In this document: piece by piece, positions 1 to 8,643 of the stretch | Position numbering within the stretch: position 1 is the stretch's first letter | Layout of the letters: each line of letters starts with the position of its first letter | Source: Ga0077560 sp046330435 | GTDB lineage: Bacteria; Actinomycetota; Thermoleophilia; Miltoncostaeales; Miltoncostaeaceae | DNA length: 64,000 nt | Assembly (NCBI GenBank): GCA_046330435.1 | Contig: JAXLST010000013.1 | Span: 62,001-126,000 of the forward strand | Reading direction: 5' to 3' | Position numbers and translations under genes: made by a program | The notes under the pieces: generated by a model | Told to the model about the DNA's origin: nothing | The model's database searches: none | Seen by the model: only the letters and a program-made list of their open reading frames with translations

Positions 1-2909
1 CACGCCCACGACGGCCGCGGCTCGAAACGCTCCGCGGCGATGTCGTCGAGCGTCCGGCGCGCCTCGTCGACCGCCAGTGCGATCTCGGACGCCTCCGGGT
101 GCTCGGTGCGGAAGTCGTTCTCCAGAACGTACTCCAGCGTCGCCCGCGTGGGTTCCACACCCCACGCCTCGCGCGCCCCCGCCAGGTACAGGCGAAGCAC
201 GAACCGGCCGTCCTCGTTCGCGCCGTTCTTCGGTGCGCTGCCGGTCTTGTAGTCCACCAGCGCGTACCCGCCCTCGGGCGCCCGGTCGACGCGGTCGATG
301 CGGCCGCGCACGCGGTGCGGTCCCAGCATGAGCGTGAAGTCCCGCTCCACCGCCACCGGGCTCACCCCGGACGCCAGCGTGCGCTGCACCATCTTCGGGA
401 AGCTCTCGCGCGCGAGCGCCAGGGCGTGCCGGCCCTGCGCCGTGGCGTCCACCGAATGCCGCCTGAGCTCGCGCTCGAAGCGGTCGAGGATCGCCGCGGG
501 ATCGGGCGGCGGCGTCTCCGGCGCCATGTGCGCCTCCAGCGCCGAGTGGCACGCCACGCCCACCGCGCGGGTGGGGTCCTTGCGGGGCGGCACCCGGTCG
601 ACGTGCGCGTACCGGTACTGCAGGGGGCAGCTGCGGTAGCGGGCGATGCCCGTGACCGACGTGGACACCCCGGGGCGCGGGGGACGGTGCGGCACCACCG
701 GCGCCGCGGGCGGTGCGGGCGGCGCCAGGGCCGCGGCGCGCGCGGCCACCAGCCGGTCCGCGGCGTCCCGCACGGCGGCGTCGAGCGCCGGATCCGCCGC
801 GCCCGAGGCAGCGGCCCGCGCGGCGGCCATGGAGGCGTCCTCCAGCAGCTCGCGGGCGGCGCCCACGGCCTCCAGCAGGTGCCGCTCCGGCCCCTCGCCC
901 ACGTCCTCGGCGGCGGCGCCGGCGACCATCCCCATCGCCTCCTCGGCGAACGCGGACGGCGCCTGCGGGATGCCGGTGGCCGACGCCGCCACCCAGCTCA
1001 CCACCAGATGCCTGCGGGCGCGCGTCATCGCGACGTAGGCCAGGCGGCGGCTCTCGGCCACGTGCGCCTCGGAATCGCGCGGCAGGGACTCGGGCAGCAG
1101 GTGGTCCGGGATGTCCGGCCCCGGGCGGTTGCGGCCGGGCCAGCCCGCGTGGGTCATGCCCACCACGAACACCGCGTCGAACTCCAGGCCCTTGGCCTGG
1201 TGCACCGTCATCACCTGGACGCCGCGTCGCTCGATGGGCGCGCCGGCGTCGCCCCGGTACCCCAGCTCCGCCAGGCGCGACAGCGTCTCCGCCATGTCGG
1301 CCGTCGTCATGGTGGGCTTCGCCGCCGCCAGGTCGCCCACCACCCGCTCCAGGGCGGCGAGCGCGCCCAGCCGGCTGGCGCCCTCGGCGCCGCCGGCGGC
1401 GATCGCGCGGTTGCGCAGGCCGGTGGCGTCCAGCACGGTCCGAAGCGCGCCCGTGGGGCCCTCCTCCGCGGCCGAGCGGCCCACGTGCTCCAGGATTCGC
1501 ACCACGTCACCGGAGTACGCCTCCTGCTGCAGCGCGAGCCGCAGGGCGTCGCTCACCGGGCCGTTGCGGTGCGCGGCCACGGTGTCCGCGGCGAGCGTCC
1601 ACGGCACGCCATGGGCGGGGTCGGCCAGCGCCCGCAGGTGGGCCTGCCCGTCGGTGGGGTCCACCGCCGCGCGCAGCCAGGCGATGGCGGTGCGCACCTC
1701 GCGCCGCTCCATGAGGCCCACGCCGCCGCGCACCTGGTGCGGGATGCCGGCGCGTTCCAGGGCGCGCGTGATGGGCCCGCTCTCCAGGCGCACGGCCCGC
1801 ATGAGGATCGCCTGCTCCTCGTACGGGATGCCGGCCTCGGCGAGCCGCACGATCTCCTCCGCCACCGCGCGGCCCTGGCCGTCGGGGTCCGGGGCGGCCC
1901 AGAAGCGCGGCACCGGCCCCTCGGCCTCCGGCAGCGCGCGCAGCCGCTTGGGGCTGCGGTCGGGGATGGGCGACACCACCGCCCAGGCGGCGTCCAGGAT
2001 GGACTGGGTGGACCGGTAGTTCTGCTCCAGCCGCACCTCCTCCGCCCCGGGGAACCGGGCGCGGAAGTCGGCCAGGTTCTTCCCCGACGCCCCGCGGAAC
2101 CGGTAGATGCCCTGGTCGTCGTCGCCCACCACCACCAGGCTCCCCTGGGGGTCGGCGACCGCCAGCAGCAGCTCGGTCTGGGCGTGGTTGGTGTCCTGGA
2201 ACTCGTCCACCATCACGTGCTGCACCTCGTGCCGCACCGCCTCCAGGGCGTCCGGGTGACGGCGGATGAGCTCCAGCGCCCGCACGATGGACATCCCGAA
2301 GTCCTCGAGGCCCTCGTCGTCCAGCAGCCGGTCGTGCGCGGCGAACACCTGCGCGAACTCCAGCTCCTTGCGGTACCGCAGCTCCTCCTGGCGGCTGTTC
2401 GCGCCCTCCACCGCGGCCTGCGCCCACCCCAGGTAGTCGCGCGCCGCCACCAGCTCGTCGCGGCAGCGGTCGATGCGCGTGACGAAGTCGTCCACCAGCA
2501 TCACCAGGTCGCCGCGCAGCTGGTGCAGGCGCAGGTCCAGGTCAGCGAGGTTGTCCAGCAGCAGCATCTTGCGCAGCTCCTGGTCCGCCGGGCGGCGCAG
2601 CGGCATGAGCCCCTGGTCCACGCCGTGCACGCGCACCACGTCCTGCGCCCAGGCGTGGAACGTGGACACGCGCAGCGTCTCGTGCGAGCGGCCAAGCAGG
2701 TCCTCGGCGCGGGTGCGGAGCTCCTCGGCCGCCTGGCGGGTGAAGGTGACGGCCAGCACGCGGGACGGCTCCGCCCCGCCTGCGACCAGCCACGCCAGCC
2801 GGCGGCACAGCACCCGGGTCTTGCCGGCGCCGGCGCCCGCGAGGACCATGAGGGGCCCGCGCTCGTGGGTGACCGCGCGGCGCTGCTCGGGTGTGAGGTC
2901 GTCCAGCAC
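1..2909 (-). CDS. UvrD/PcrA-type DNA helicase with C-terminal PD-(D/E)XK nuclease domain (partial, runs off left edge)
   Basis: Superfamily 1 3'-5' DNA helicase fused to a RecB-like nuclease, expected to act in DNA repair or recombination. The C-terminus lies beyond the left edge; at least 968 residues are encoded from a GTG start. Walker A GAGAGKT is at residues 25-31, DEFQDTN (Walker B) near 235, then GDDDQGIYRFRGA, VHQAKGLEF and VAMTRARRHL. The nuclease part begins around YRSCPLQYRYAHV and has the D-x-K core LVDYKTG near residue 885. The start is chosen because LDDLTPEQRRAV, a typical UvrD N-terminus, follows immediately. It is divergent from the DUF1015 gene with only 46 bp between them. 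Actinobacterial helicase-nucleases of this build include the AdnB type; a partner gene could lie beyond the edge. Confidence 0.93.
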   Translation of the reverse strand, partial: MLDDLTPEQRRAVTHERGPLMVLAGAGAGKTRVLCRRLAWLVAGGAEPSRVLAVTFTRQAAEELRTRAEDLLGRSHETLRVSTFHAWAQDVVRVHGVDQGLMPLRRPADQELRKMLLLDNLADLDLRLHQLRGDLVMLVDDFVTRIDRCRDELVAARDYLGWAQAAVEGANSRQEELRYRKELEFAQVFAAHDRLLDDEGLEDFGMSIVRALELIRRHPDALEAVRHEVQHVMVDEFQDTNHAQTELLLAVADPQGSLVVVGDDDQGIYRFRGASGKNLADFRARFPGAEEVRLEQNYRSTQSILDAAWAVVSPIPDRSPKRLRALPEAEGPVPRFWAAPDPDGQGRAVAEEIVRLAEAGIPYEEQAILMRAVRLESGPITRALERAGIPHQVRGGVGLMERREVRTAIAWLRAAVDPTDGQAHLRALADPAHGVPWTLAADTVAAHRNGPVSDALRLALQQEAYSGDVVRILEHVGRSAAEEGPTGALRTVLDATGLRNRAIAAGGAEGASRLGALAALERVVGDLAAAKPTMTTADMAETLSRLAELGYRGDAGAPIERRGVQVMTVHQAKGLEFDAVFVVGMTHAGWPGRNRPGPDIPDHLLPESLPRDSEAHVAESRRLAYVAMTRARRHLVVSWVAASATGIPQAPSAFAEEAMGMVAGAAAEDVGEGPERHLLEAVGAARELLEDASMAAARAAASGAADPALDAAVRDAADRLVAARAAALAPPAPPAAPVVPHRPPRPGVSTSVTGIARYRSCPLQYRYAHVDRVPPRKDPTRAVGVACHSALEAHMAPETPPPDPAAILDRFERELRRHSVDATAQGRHALALARESFPKMVQRTLASGVSPVAVERDFTLMLGPHRVRGRIDRVDRAPEGGYALVDYKTGSAPKNGANEDGRFVLRLYLAGAREAWGVEPTRATLEYVLENDFRTEHPEASEIALAVDEARRTLDDIAAERFEPRPSWA

Positions 2910-2955
2910 GGGACGTCACATGGTAGTGCGCACCACGGCTGGTAGCCTGCGGCCC

Positions 2956-4173
2956 GTGGCCGATCTCCGACCGTCCAGGGCGCTGCGATACCGTGACGCC
3001 GCGGGCCCGCTCGGAGACCTCATCGCCCCGCCCTACGACGTCATCACCGACGCCGACCGCGAGGCCCTCCTGGCCCGCAGCCCGCACAACGCGGTGCGCC
3101 TGGAGCTGCCCGACGAGCCGTACGAGGCGGTCGCCGAGCTCATGGCCGCGTGGGAGCGGGACGGCGTGCTCACCCGCGACGACCGGCCGGGCATCACCGC
3201 CTGGACCCAGACGTTCACGCTCGACGGCGTGACCCGCGAGCGCCGCACCCTGCTGGGCACCGTCGGGCTGGAGCCGTACGAGGCGCGCGTCGTGCGCCCC
3301 CACGAGCGCACCCACGCCGGCCCCAAGGAGGGCCGCCTGCGCCTGTACCGGGCCGTGAAGACCCACATCTCGCCGGTGTTCGGGCTCTACCCGGACCCCG
3401 AGGGTGCCGTGTGGGCGGCCGCGGGCGTCGCCGGGCCGCCGGACGCGGAGTTCGCCAGCGACGGCGGCGACGTCCTCAACCGCGTGTGGTGGATCGACGA
3501 CCCGGCGCGCCTGGACGCCGTCACGGCCGCGATGGACGGCCGGTGGATCCTCATCGCCGATGGGCACCACCGGTACGAGACCGCCCTGAACTACCAGCGC
3601 GAGGTCCGGGAGGCCAACGGCGGGCAGGCCGGGCCCTGGGACCGGGTACTCATGGGTGTGAGCGCGCTGGACGACCCCGGCCTGGTGGTGCTGCCGACCC
3701 ACCGCGTGCTGTCCCGGTGGCCCGCGGACGGCGCGTCGCGCCTGGACGCGACGCCGGTGGCCGGCCTGGACGCCCTGCTCGACGCGCTGGAGGCCGCGCC
3801 CGACGACGTGCCCACCCTGGGCCTCGTCACGGCCGACGGGATGCGGGTGCTCACCCTGCCCGGCGCGGCCGGCGACACGCCCGCCGCGCGCCTCGACGTG
3901 GCGGTGCTGGAGCGCGAGGTGCTCATCCCCGACCTGGGCGAGGACCAGGCCGCCCTGAGCCACCACGGGGTGCTGACCTACGTGAAGGACGCCCGGGAGG
4001 CCGCGGGCCTGGTGGCGGGCGGCGAGGCCGCGGCGGTGTTCATCGTGCGGCCCATCCCGAAGGCCTCGGTGGCGGCCGTGTCGGAGGCCGGCGAGACGAT
4101 GCCGCAGAAGTCCACCTACTTCTTCCCCAAGCTCCTCACCGGCGTGGCGTTCCACCCCCTCACCGATGCCTGA
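2956..4173 (+). CDS. DUF1015 family protein
   Basis: Member of the DUF1015 family (PF06245), soluble proteins of about 400 residues with no established biochemical role; this one has 405 residues, full length for the family. Recognisable family stretches are APPYDVI near residue 28, RPHERTH, ISPVFGLY, ILIADGHHRYETAL near residue 200 and the closing PQKSTYFFPK. The GTG start is preferred because the family N-terminus (LRPSRALRY) follows directly. A TAGCCT hexamer at 2943-2948 ends 7 nt before it, so the message may be leaderless. The last 8 nt overlap the next gene, indicating translational coupling with the phosphatase-like gene. Confidence 0.9.
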   Translation: MADLRPSRALRYRDAAGPLGDLIAPPYDVITDADREALLARSPHNAVRLELPDEPYEAVAELMAAWERDGVLTRDDRPGITAWTQTFTLDGVTRERRTLLGTVGLEPYEARVVRPHERTHAGPKEGRLRLYRAVKTHISPVFGLYPDPEGAVWAAAGVAGPPDAEFASDGGDVLNRVWWIDDPARLDAVTAAMDGRWILIADGHHRYETALNYQREVREANGGQAGPWDRVLMGVSALDDPGLVVLPTHRVLSRWPADGASRLDATPVAGLDALLDALEAAPDDVPTLGLVTADGMRVLTLPGAAGDTPAARLDVAVLEREVLIPDLGEDQAALSHHGVLTYVKDAREAAGLVAGGEAAAVFIVRPIPKASVAAVSEAGETMPQKSTYFFPKLLTGVAFHPLTDA

Positions 4174-5005
4174 CGCCGCCCCCACCGACGACGCCCGCCG
4201 CTGGTTCGCCGTGCTCGGCGCCGCCTGCGGGCGCATCAACGAGCAGGCGAAGGCCATGACGCCGGCCGAGCGCGCGGCGAACCTCGGCCGGGGCGCGGGC
4301 GGCGACATCACCGCCGGGATCGACCGGATGGCCGAGGACGAGATCCTGGCCGCGCTGCGCCGGCTGCACCACGAGGACGGCCGCTCCATGACGCTCCTGT
4401 CGGAGGAGCTCGGCGTGCTGGAGATCGGCGGCGGCGGCAACCCGCTGGTGGTGTGCGACCCCATCGACGGCAGCCAGAACGCCAAGCGCGGCGGCCCCGG
4501 CTTCGCGACCGCGGTGGGGGTCTCCGACGGCCCCACGATGAGCGGCGTGCGCCTGGCGATGGTGCACGACCACGGCACCGGCGAGTGCTTCACCGCCGAG
4601 CGCGGCGTCGGGGTGTGGCTCAACGGGGTGGCGCTGCGACCGCCGGACCCGCCCGCCCGGCTGCGGCTGCTGGGCGTGGAGGGCGGCGGCCCCGCCAAGC
4701 TCACCGCCATCCTTGCCGAGCTGTCGGGGCAGGTCTCGCGCGTGCGGTCGATGGGGTCGCTGGCCCTGTCGATCGTGTGGGTCGCGATGGGCCGCTTCGA
4801 CGGGCTGGTGGGCCTCGGCGCCGCCCGCAGCGTGGACGTCGCCGCGGCGCAGCTCATCGCGTCGGAGCTGGGCTGCATCGTGGGTCTCCCCACGGCCGGC
4901 GACACCGGTTCCTCACCGCTGGACATGGGCAGCCGGCGGCGCGTGGTCGCCAGCGCCTCCCCCGAGCTCATGGCCGAGCTCGTGCGCGCCTCGGGCGCGA
5001 TCTGA
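4166..5005 (+). CDS. Inositol monophosphatase-family sugar phosphatase
   Basis: Metal-dependent phosphatase of the IMPase/FBPase superfamily, 279 residues. The metal-binding signature is complete: LLSEE with E80/E81, DPIDGSQN with D98 and D101, and SVDVAAAQ with D224 replacing the usual W-D-x-A-A. Substrate cannot be read from the sequence; inositol phosphate, fructose-1,6-bisphosphate (as in the archaeal-type bifunctional enzymes) or 3'-phosphoadenosine phosphate are all seen in this superfamily. The ATG overlaps the DUF1015 stop by 8 nt, so the two are probably co-translated. Confidence 0.85.
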   Translation: MPDAAPTDDARRWFAVLGAACGRINEQAKAMTPAERAANLGRGAGGDITAGIDRMAEDEILAALRRLHHEDGRSMTLLSEELGVLEIGGGGNPLVVCDPIDGSQNAKRGGPGFATAVGVSDGPTMSGVRLAMVHDHGTGECFTAERGVGVWLNGVALRPPDPPARLRLLGVEGGGPAKLTAILAELSGQVSRVRSMGSLALSIVWVAMGRFDGLVGLGAARSVDVAAAQLIASELGCIVGLPTAGDTGSSPLDMGSRRRVVASASPELMAELVRASGAI

Positions 5006-5057
5006 CCCGGGCCGGGTCCCGGGGCCGGGACGACCGGCCTGGCCTATCATCGCCGGG

Positions 5058-5660
5058 ATGGGCTTCCTGAAGAACCGAGGGCTCACCGAGGACGAGCGGG
5101 CCCGCGTCCCGCCCGGCCAGCACGTGGTGCGGGACTTCCCCGTGCTGCACGAGGGCGGCATCCCGTACGGCGGGGCCCTCCCGGCCGACTGGGACGTCCG
5201 CGTGTGGGGTGCCGTGGAACACGAGGCCCGGTGGGACTTCGGCGAGTTCCGGGCGCTGCCCGCCGAGGAGGTGACCTGCGACATCCACTGCGTCACCACC
5301 TGGAGCAAGCTCGACACCCGGTGGCTCGGCGTGCCCATGTCGTGGGTGCTGGAGACCGTGAAGCCCCTGCCGGAGGCCACGCACGTGGTGGCCCACGCCG
5401 AGAACGGCTACACGGCGAACATGCCGCTGGAGGCGCTCACGCAGCCCGGCGTCATGCTCGCGTACCGGTTCGACGGCAGGGAGCTGGAGCCGCAGCACGG
5501 CTGGCCCCTGCGGCTGCTCGTGCCGCAGCTGTACTTCTGGAAGAGCGCGAAGTGGCTGCGCGGACTGGAGTTCCGCATCGGCGACGCGCCCGGCTACTGG
5601 GAGGTGCGGGGGTACAGCAACTCCGCCGACCCGTGGCGGGAGGAGCGCTATGGATTCTGA
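5058..5660 (+). CDS. Sulfite-oxidase-like molybdopterin-dependent oxidoreductase (soluble, short form)
   Basis: 200-residue protein corresponding to the molybdopterin-binding core of the sulfite oxidase/MsrP (YedY) superfamily. The expected Mo-ligating cysteine is C78 in CDIHCVTTWSK, and the later HGWPLRLLVPQLYFWKSAKW and GYWEVRGYSN segments are typical of the fold. No signal peptide, Tat motif or heme domain is visible, so it appears cytoplasmic, unlike MsrP. A TATCAT hexamer at 5045-5050 lies 7 nt before the ATG, suggesting its own leaderless promoter. It overlaps the following small membrane protein gene by 11 nt, which points to a shared function, perhaps membrane attachment or electron supply. 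Confidence 0.85.
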   Translation: MGFLKNRGLTEDERARVPPGQHVVRDFPVLHEGGIPYGGALPADWDVRVWGAVEHEARWDFGEFRALPAEEVTCDIHCVTTWSKLDTRWLGVPMSWVLETVKPLPEATHVVAHAENGYTANMPLEALTQPGVMLAYRFDGRELEPQHGWPLRLLVPQLYFWKSAKWLRGLEFRIGDAPGYWEVRGYSNSADPWREERYGF

Positions 5661-6018
5661 GCATGCGCCCATCGAGGACGCCGAGCTCCTTCGCGACGTC
5701 GACGACGTGCGCCGCATCCAGCGCGCCGTCGGCAGCTACGTCATCGCATTCGCGATCGCGTCCCCCATCTGGCTGATGCTCCTGCTGGTGCTGCCCCGCA
5801 CCGGCATCGGGGTGGGCCTGTCGTTCTTCTTCGCGTCGCTGCTGGCGTCCGGCATCGCGCTGTACGGGCGCAGCTGGTTCCTGAAGAACGCCGGCGTGCG
5901 GCGCCGCGAGGGCGCCACCACGCTTGCCCTGACCCTCAGCCCCGCCATCAAGCGGACGATGCTTGTCTGCGCCGGGCTGATCCTGCTCTACGTTGTGCTG
6001 GTGACGCGGGCCGGCTGA
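5650..6018 (+). CDS. Small membrane protein, unknown function
   Basis: 122-residue protein with an acidic N-terminus (about 25 residues) and three hydrophobic segments at roughly residues 28-50, 55-75 and 98-118, separated by a basic stretch (VRRREG). I do not recognise a family. Its start lies inside the end of the molybdopterin oxidoreductase gene, so it is probably its partner. No heme-ligand histidine pattern is present in the membrane segments, so a cytochrome-like role as in MsrQ is not supported. Confidence 0.7.
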   Translation: MDSEHAPIEDAELLRDVDDVRRIQRAVGSYVIAFAIASPIWLMLLLVLPRTGIGVGLSFFFASLLASGIALYGRSWFLKNAGVRRREGATTLALTLSPAIKRTMLVCAGLILLYVVLVTRAG

Positions 6019-6061
6019 GCCGGGCCCGCCAATGTGAGATCCAAGGAGACCGAGGAACGCA

Positions 6062-6646
6062 ATGAGCCCCCTGATCCCGATGGTCATCGAGCAGACCTCG
6101 CGCGGCGAGCGCTCCTTCGACATCTACTCGCGTCTGCTCAACGAGCGGATCATCTTCCTCGGCACGCCCGTGGACGACCAGATCGCCAACCTCATCGTGG
6201 CGCAGCTGCTGCACCTCGAGAGCGAGGACCCCGACAAGGAGATCTCGCTGTACATCAACAGCCCGGGCGGCTCGGTGTACGCCGGCCTGGCGATCTACGA
6301 CACCATGCAGTTCATCAAGCCCGACGTGCAGACCATCTGCGTCGGCATCGCGATGAGCATGGGCGCCCTGCTGCTCGCCGGCGGCGCTGAGGGCAAGCGG
6401 ATGGCCCTCCCGAACGCGAAGATCATGATCCACCAGGTGAGCGGCGGCTTCTCCGGCCAGGCCACCGACATCGAGATCCACGCCCGCGAGGCCCTCGCGA
6501 TCCGCAAGAAGCTCGACGAGATCCTGGCCCAGCACACCGGCCAGCCGTTCGAGAAGGTCAGCAAGGACACGGAGCGCGACTACTTCATGAGCTCCGAGGA
6601 GGCCAAGGAGTACGGCCTCATCGACCGGGTGATCAGCAGCCACTAG
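6062..6646 (+). CDS. clpP: ATP-dependent Clp protease proteolytic subunit
   Basis: Serine peptidase subunit that assembles into the ClpP tetradecamer and degrades proteins unfolded by ClpX or ClpC. 194 residues, normal length. The catalytic triad is present: S99 in GIAMSMGALLL, H124 in MIHQVSGG and D173 in ERDYFMS. The start is supported by AAGGAG about 12 nt upstream and by the family N-terminus (PMVIEQT, then RSFDIYSRLL). It stands without clpX or tig nearby in this window; actinobacteria often carry two or more clpP copies, so the partner ATPase may be elsewhere. A perfect hairpin terminator follows the stop. Confidence 0.97.
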   Translation: MSPLIPMVIEQTSRGERSFDIYSRLLNERIIFLGTPVDDQIANLIVAQLLHLESEDPDKEISLYINSPGGSVYAGLAIYDTMQFIKPDVQTICVGIAMSMGALLLAGGAEGKRMALPNAKIMIHQVSGGFSGQATDIEIHAREALAIRKKLDEILAQHTGQPFEKVSKDTERDYFMSSEEAKEYGLIDRVISSH

Positions 6647-6655
6647 CAGGCTTTC

Positions 6656-6698
6656 GCACCCTTCCGGGCGGCCGCTTGCGGCGGGCCCGGAAGGGTGC
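6656..6698 (+). terminator. Rho-independent-type hairpin after clpP
   Basis: Perfect 14-bp inverted repeat: the left arm 6656-6669 starts GCACCCTTCC and the right arm 6685-6698 ends GGAAGGGTGC, with a 15-nt loop. It begins 9 nt after the clpP stop. No long T run follows, which is common for hairpin terminators in very GC-rich actinobacteria. Confidence 0.75.
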
Positions 6699-7123
6699 AA
6701 CCATCGCCCGCATCGGGGGAACGGATCCTCCGGACGACGGACCACCTGGAGGCGTGATGCGCCGCTCGGGATGTGACGTACAGCGAGCCGCTCTGATGCC
6801 GTGCACCGGCCGGGGCCCGGCCGCCCGCCGGCACACCGCTCTTGCGGGTGCGGTCGCTGTGGCGCCGTCATCACGACGCGGGTTCGCCTCGGAACCCGTC
6901 GCCATCGGAACGCGATCCTCGGGCAGGGGCGCCGCATGGACCGCGGCACCGCCCGTGAGGGGGTGAGGCGTCTGGAGAGCGACAGCGCGATGCGGGCGGC
7001 CGCCGCTGTGTTCGACCTGGCGGCCGCCGGAGCAACGCATTGACGAGGCAGGGCGTCCGGCCCACGGGGCACCTCGGGGCCGGGCGTTCTCCACTTCCAC
7101 ACCCGGACGGGCCGGGCCGGAAC
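6699..7123. other. Intergenic stretch with only weak small-ORF candidates
   Basis: About 425 bp between the clpP terminator and the end of the GH114-like gene. Two short reading frames on the plus strand were considered: 6757-6966 (69 codons, preceded by GGAGG at a good distance) and 6936-7043 (35 codons, product starting MDRGTAREGVRRLESDS and ending AAAGATH). Neither resembles a known family, and their composition does not clearly separate from background, so I do not call genes. No tRNA, repeat or mobile-element end is visible. Confidence 0.35.
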
Positions 7124-7993
7124 TCACTTCCGGGAGCACCTCGGCGCAGTCGCCGGAATGCGGCGTAGCCCGATGTCACTCACGAAGGGCACGGCTCCCG
7201 CCCCGCAGGCGGTACGCACGGCGACCCGAACCGCGTTCCCGGTCCCGTCCGAGGTGTAGTCCGTCGCGGTGACCAGCAGCCCGCGGCGCCCGATGCGCCG
7301 CAGCGCCGCCACCGCGTCACGCCGGTCGCCCGGCGCCGCCGCGCGGTACCGGGAGGCGTCGAAGTCGTAGGCGGTGGCGACGTCCTCGCGGTTCCAGCCG
7401 TCGAGGACCGGCAGCACCGGGCCGATCACGTCCTCGCCGTTCTGGGCGAACAGGTACCGGTGCCGGCCGGCGTCCAGCCGGTCCCGCAGCATCCGCACGA
7501 GCCGGAACATCCCGGCCCGCTGCGCGGGGTGCTCGCGCACCATGTCGACGTTGTCGAGGAACAGCCCGTCGAGTCCCTTTCGCAGCATCGCCGGCGCGAC
7601 GGACCCGGCGATGAGGGTGCGGTACCCGGCACGGGCGGTGTCGGCGAACCGCTCCCCCGGCCAGTCCGCGTACGGCTCCATGGCGTACGCCCGGGCCCGC
7701 GGGTACCAGGAGCGGTAGTCCTCGACGGTGCCCACCGACAGGTACCCCAGCACGATGCGGCCACCGCTCCGCAGCCGGCGGACCTGGGCGGCGGTGACGC
7801 CCTCCCCGTCGACCACCACCAGGTCGTAGTCCCGGAAGCGCGTCGCGACGTCCCCGGCCAGCGCGCCGTCGCCGATCCCGAACGCGAACGTCCGCACCTG
7901 CGCCAGGCGCGGGTCGGCGGGCGCGCCCACGGCGGGGGCGGCGAGGGCCGCCAGCAGCACCGGCAGCAGGACCAGGCGGGCGGGGCGGGACAC
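7124..7993 (-). CDS. Secreted endo-alpha-1,4-polygalactosaminidase-like protein (GH114-type TIM barrel)
   Basis: 289 residues starting with a signal peptide (LVLLPVLLAALAAPAVGA, cleavage expected after about residue 24), followed by a single domain resembling the GH114/TM1410 family. Family-like stretches are YDLVVVDGEG, RIVLGYLSVGTVEDYRSW near residue 80, GLDGLFLDNVDMV near 140, and the aspartate-containing LFAQNGEDVI and VTATDYTSD. Such proteins cleave galactosamine-rich exopolysaccharide in characterised cases; substrate here is inferred only from the fold. The start is GTG. It is divergent from the AMIN-like gene at 8100 with about 100 bp between, likely holding both promoters. Confidence 0.82.
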   Translation of the reverse strand: MSRPARLVLLPVLLAALAAPAVGAPADPRLAQVRTFAFGIGDGALAGDVATRFRDYDLVVVDGEGVTAAQVRRLRSGGRIVLGYLSVGTVEDYRSWYPRARAYAMEPYADWPGERFADTARAGYRTLIAGSVAPAMLRKGLDGLFLDNVDMVREHPAQRAGMFRLVRMLRDRLDAGRHRYLFAQNGEDVIGPVLPVLDGWNREDVATAYDFDASRYRAAAPGDRRDAVAALRRIGRRGLLVTATDYTSDGTGNAVRVAVRTACGAGAVPFVSDIGLRRIPATAPRCSRK

Positions 7994-8099
7994 GTCCGCA
8001 CACTGTCAGCCGGGCCCCGGGACGTCCACCGGGCCGGGGCGGTGGCGCGCCGCGGGCGGGCGGCCGTAGGGTCGGGACACCGACGACGGGAGGCTCCCC

Positions 8100-8600
8100 A
8101 TGACGCGCACCGTGCGACTGCTGCTGGCCGCGGCCTGCGGGGCCGCGCTCGGGGTGCCCGCGGCGGCGGCCGCCCAGCCGTTCACCACCACCCCCAAGAC
8201 CTCCGCCGGGAACGGCGTCACCGCCCAGCTGTACGGCGTACGGGTGGGCCGGCACGCGACGTACGACCGCATCGTCTTCGACTTCCGGTTCGGCCGGCCC
8301 CGCTACGACGTGCGGTACACACCGCGGATCGTGGCCGACGGGTCCGGCCTGCCGGTCCCGGTCCTGGGCCGCCGGTTCATCGAGGTGAGCTTCCAGAGCG
8401 TGGGCACGGACGCGGCGGCCGGCGCGCCCACCTCCGTGCCGCACGTCATCACCCCGCTGTTCCCGCAGCTGCGGCAGGTGAGGAAGACGGGCGAGTTCGA
8501 GGCCGTGGTGTCCTTCGGCCTGGGGCTGCGGTCGCGCCACGGGTTCCGGGTGTTCCGGCTCACGTCCCCGACCCGGGTGGTCATCGACCTCGCGCACTGA
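8100..8600 (+). CDS. Secreted AMIN-like domain protein
   Basis: 166 residues with a signal peptide ending near AAAAAQ (residue 26), then a beta-rich domain of the AMIN-like type: YDRIVFDFRF near residue 60, YDVRYTPRI, then GEFEAVVSFGLGL and the terminal TRVVIDLAH. AMIN-type domains bind envelope polymers and localise exported proteins; this protein has no catalytic module attached, so a binding or structural role is the limit of inference. GGGAGG sits just upstream of the ATG. It is monocistronic as far as spacing shows (43 bp to the next gene). Confidence 0.75.
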   Translation: MTRTVRLLLAAACGAALGVPAAAAAQPFTTTPKTSAGNGVTAQLYGVRVGRHATYDRIVFDFRFGRPRYDVRYTPRIVADGSGLPVPVLGRRFIEVSFQSVGTDAAAGAPTSVPHVITPLFPQLRQVRKTGEFEAVVSFGLGLRSRHGFRVFRLTSPTRVVIDLAH

Positions 8601-8643
8601 GCGGGGTGGCGCGCCCCGCGGTGTGTCTGTCATAGTGGATTTC

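Noticed and set aside
99..2945. Very long open frame on the plus strand across the first 2.9 kb
   Set aside because: It is antisense to the helicase gene; its composition (His/Arg/Gly-rich, no motifs) is what GC-rich antisense frames give.
5005..5057. GC-rich repeats GGCCGGGTCCCGGGGCCGGG as a terminator before the sulfite-oxidase-like gene
   Set aside because: Pairing is slipped and ambiguous rather than a single clear stem, so I do not call it.
6757..6966. 69-codon frame with a GGAGG site after the clpP terminator
   Set aside because: Apart from the ribosome-binding-like site there is no domain, no plausible secondary structure and no codon bias supporting a gene.
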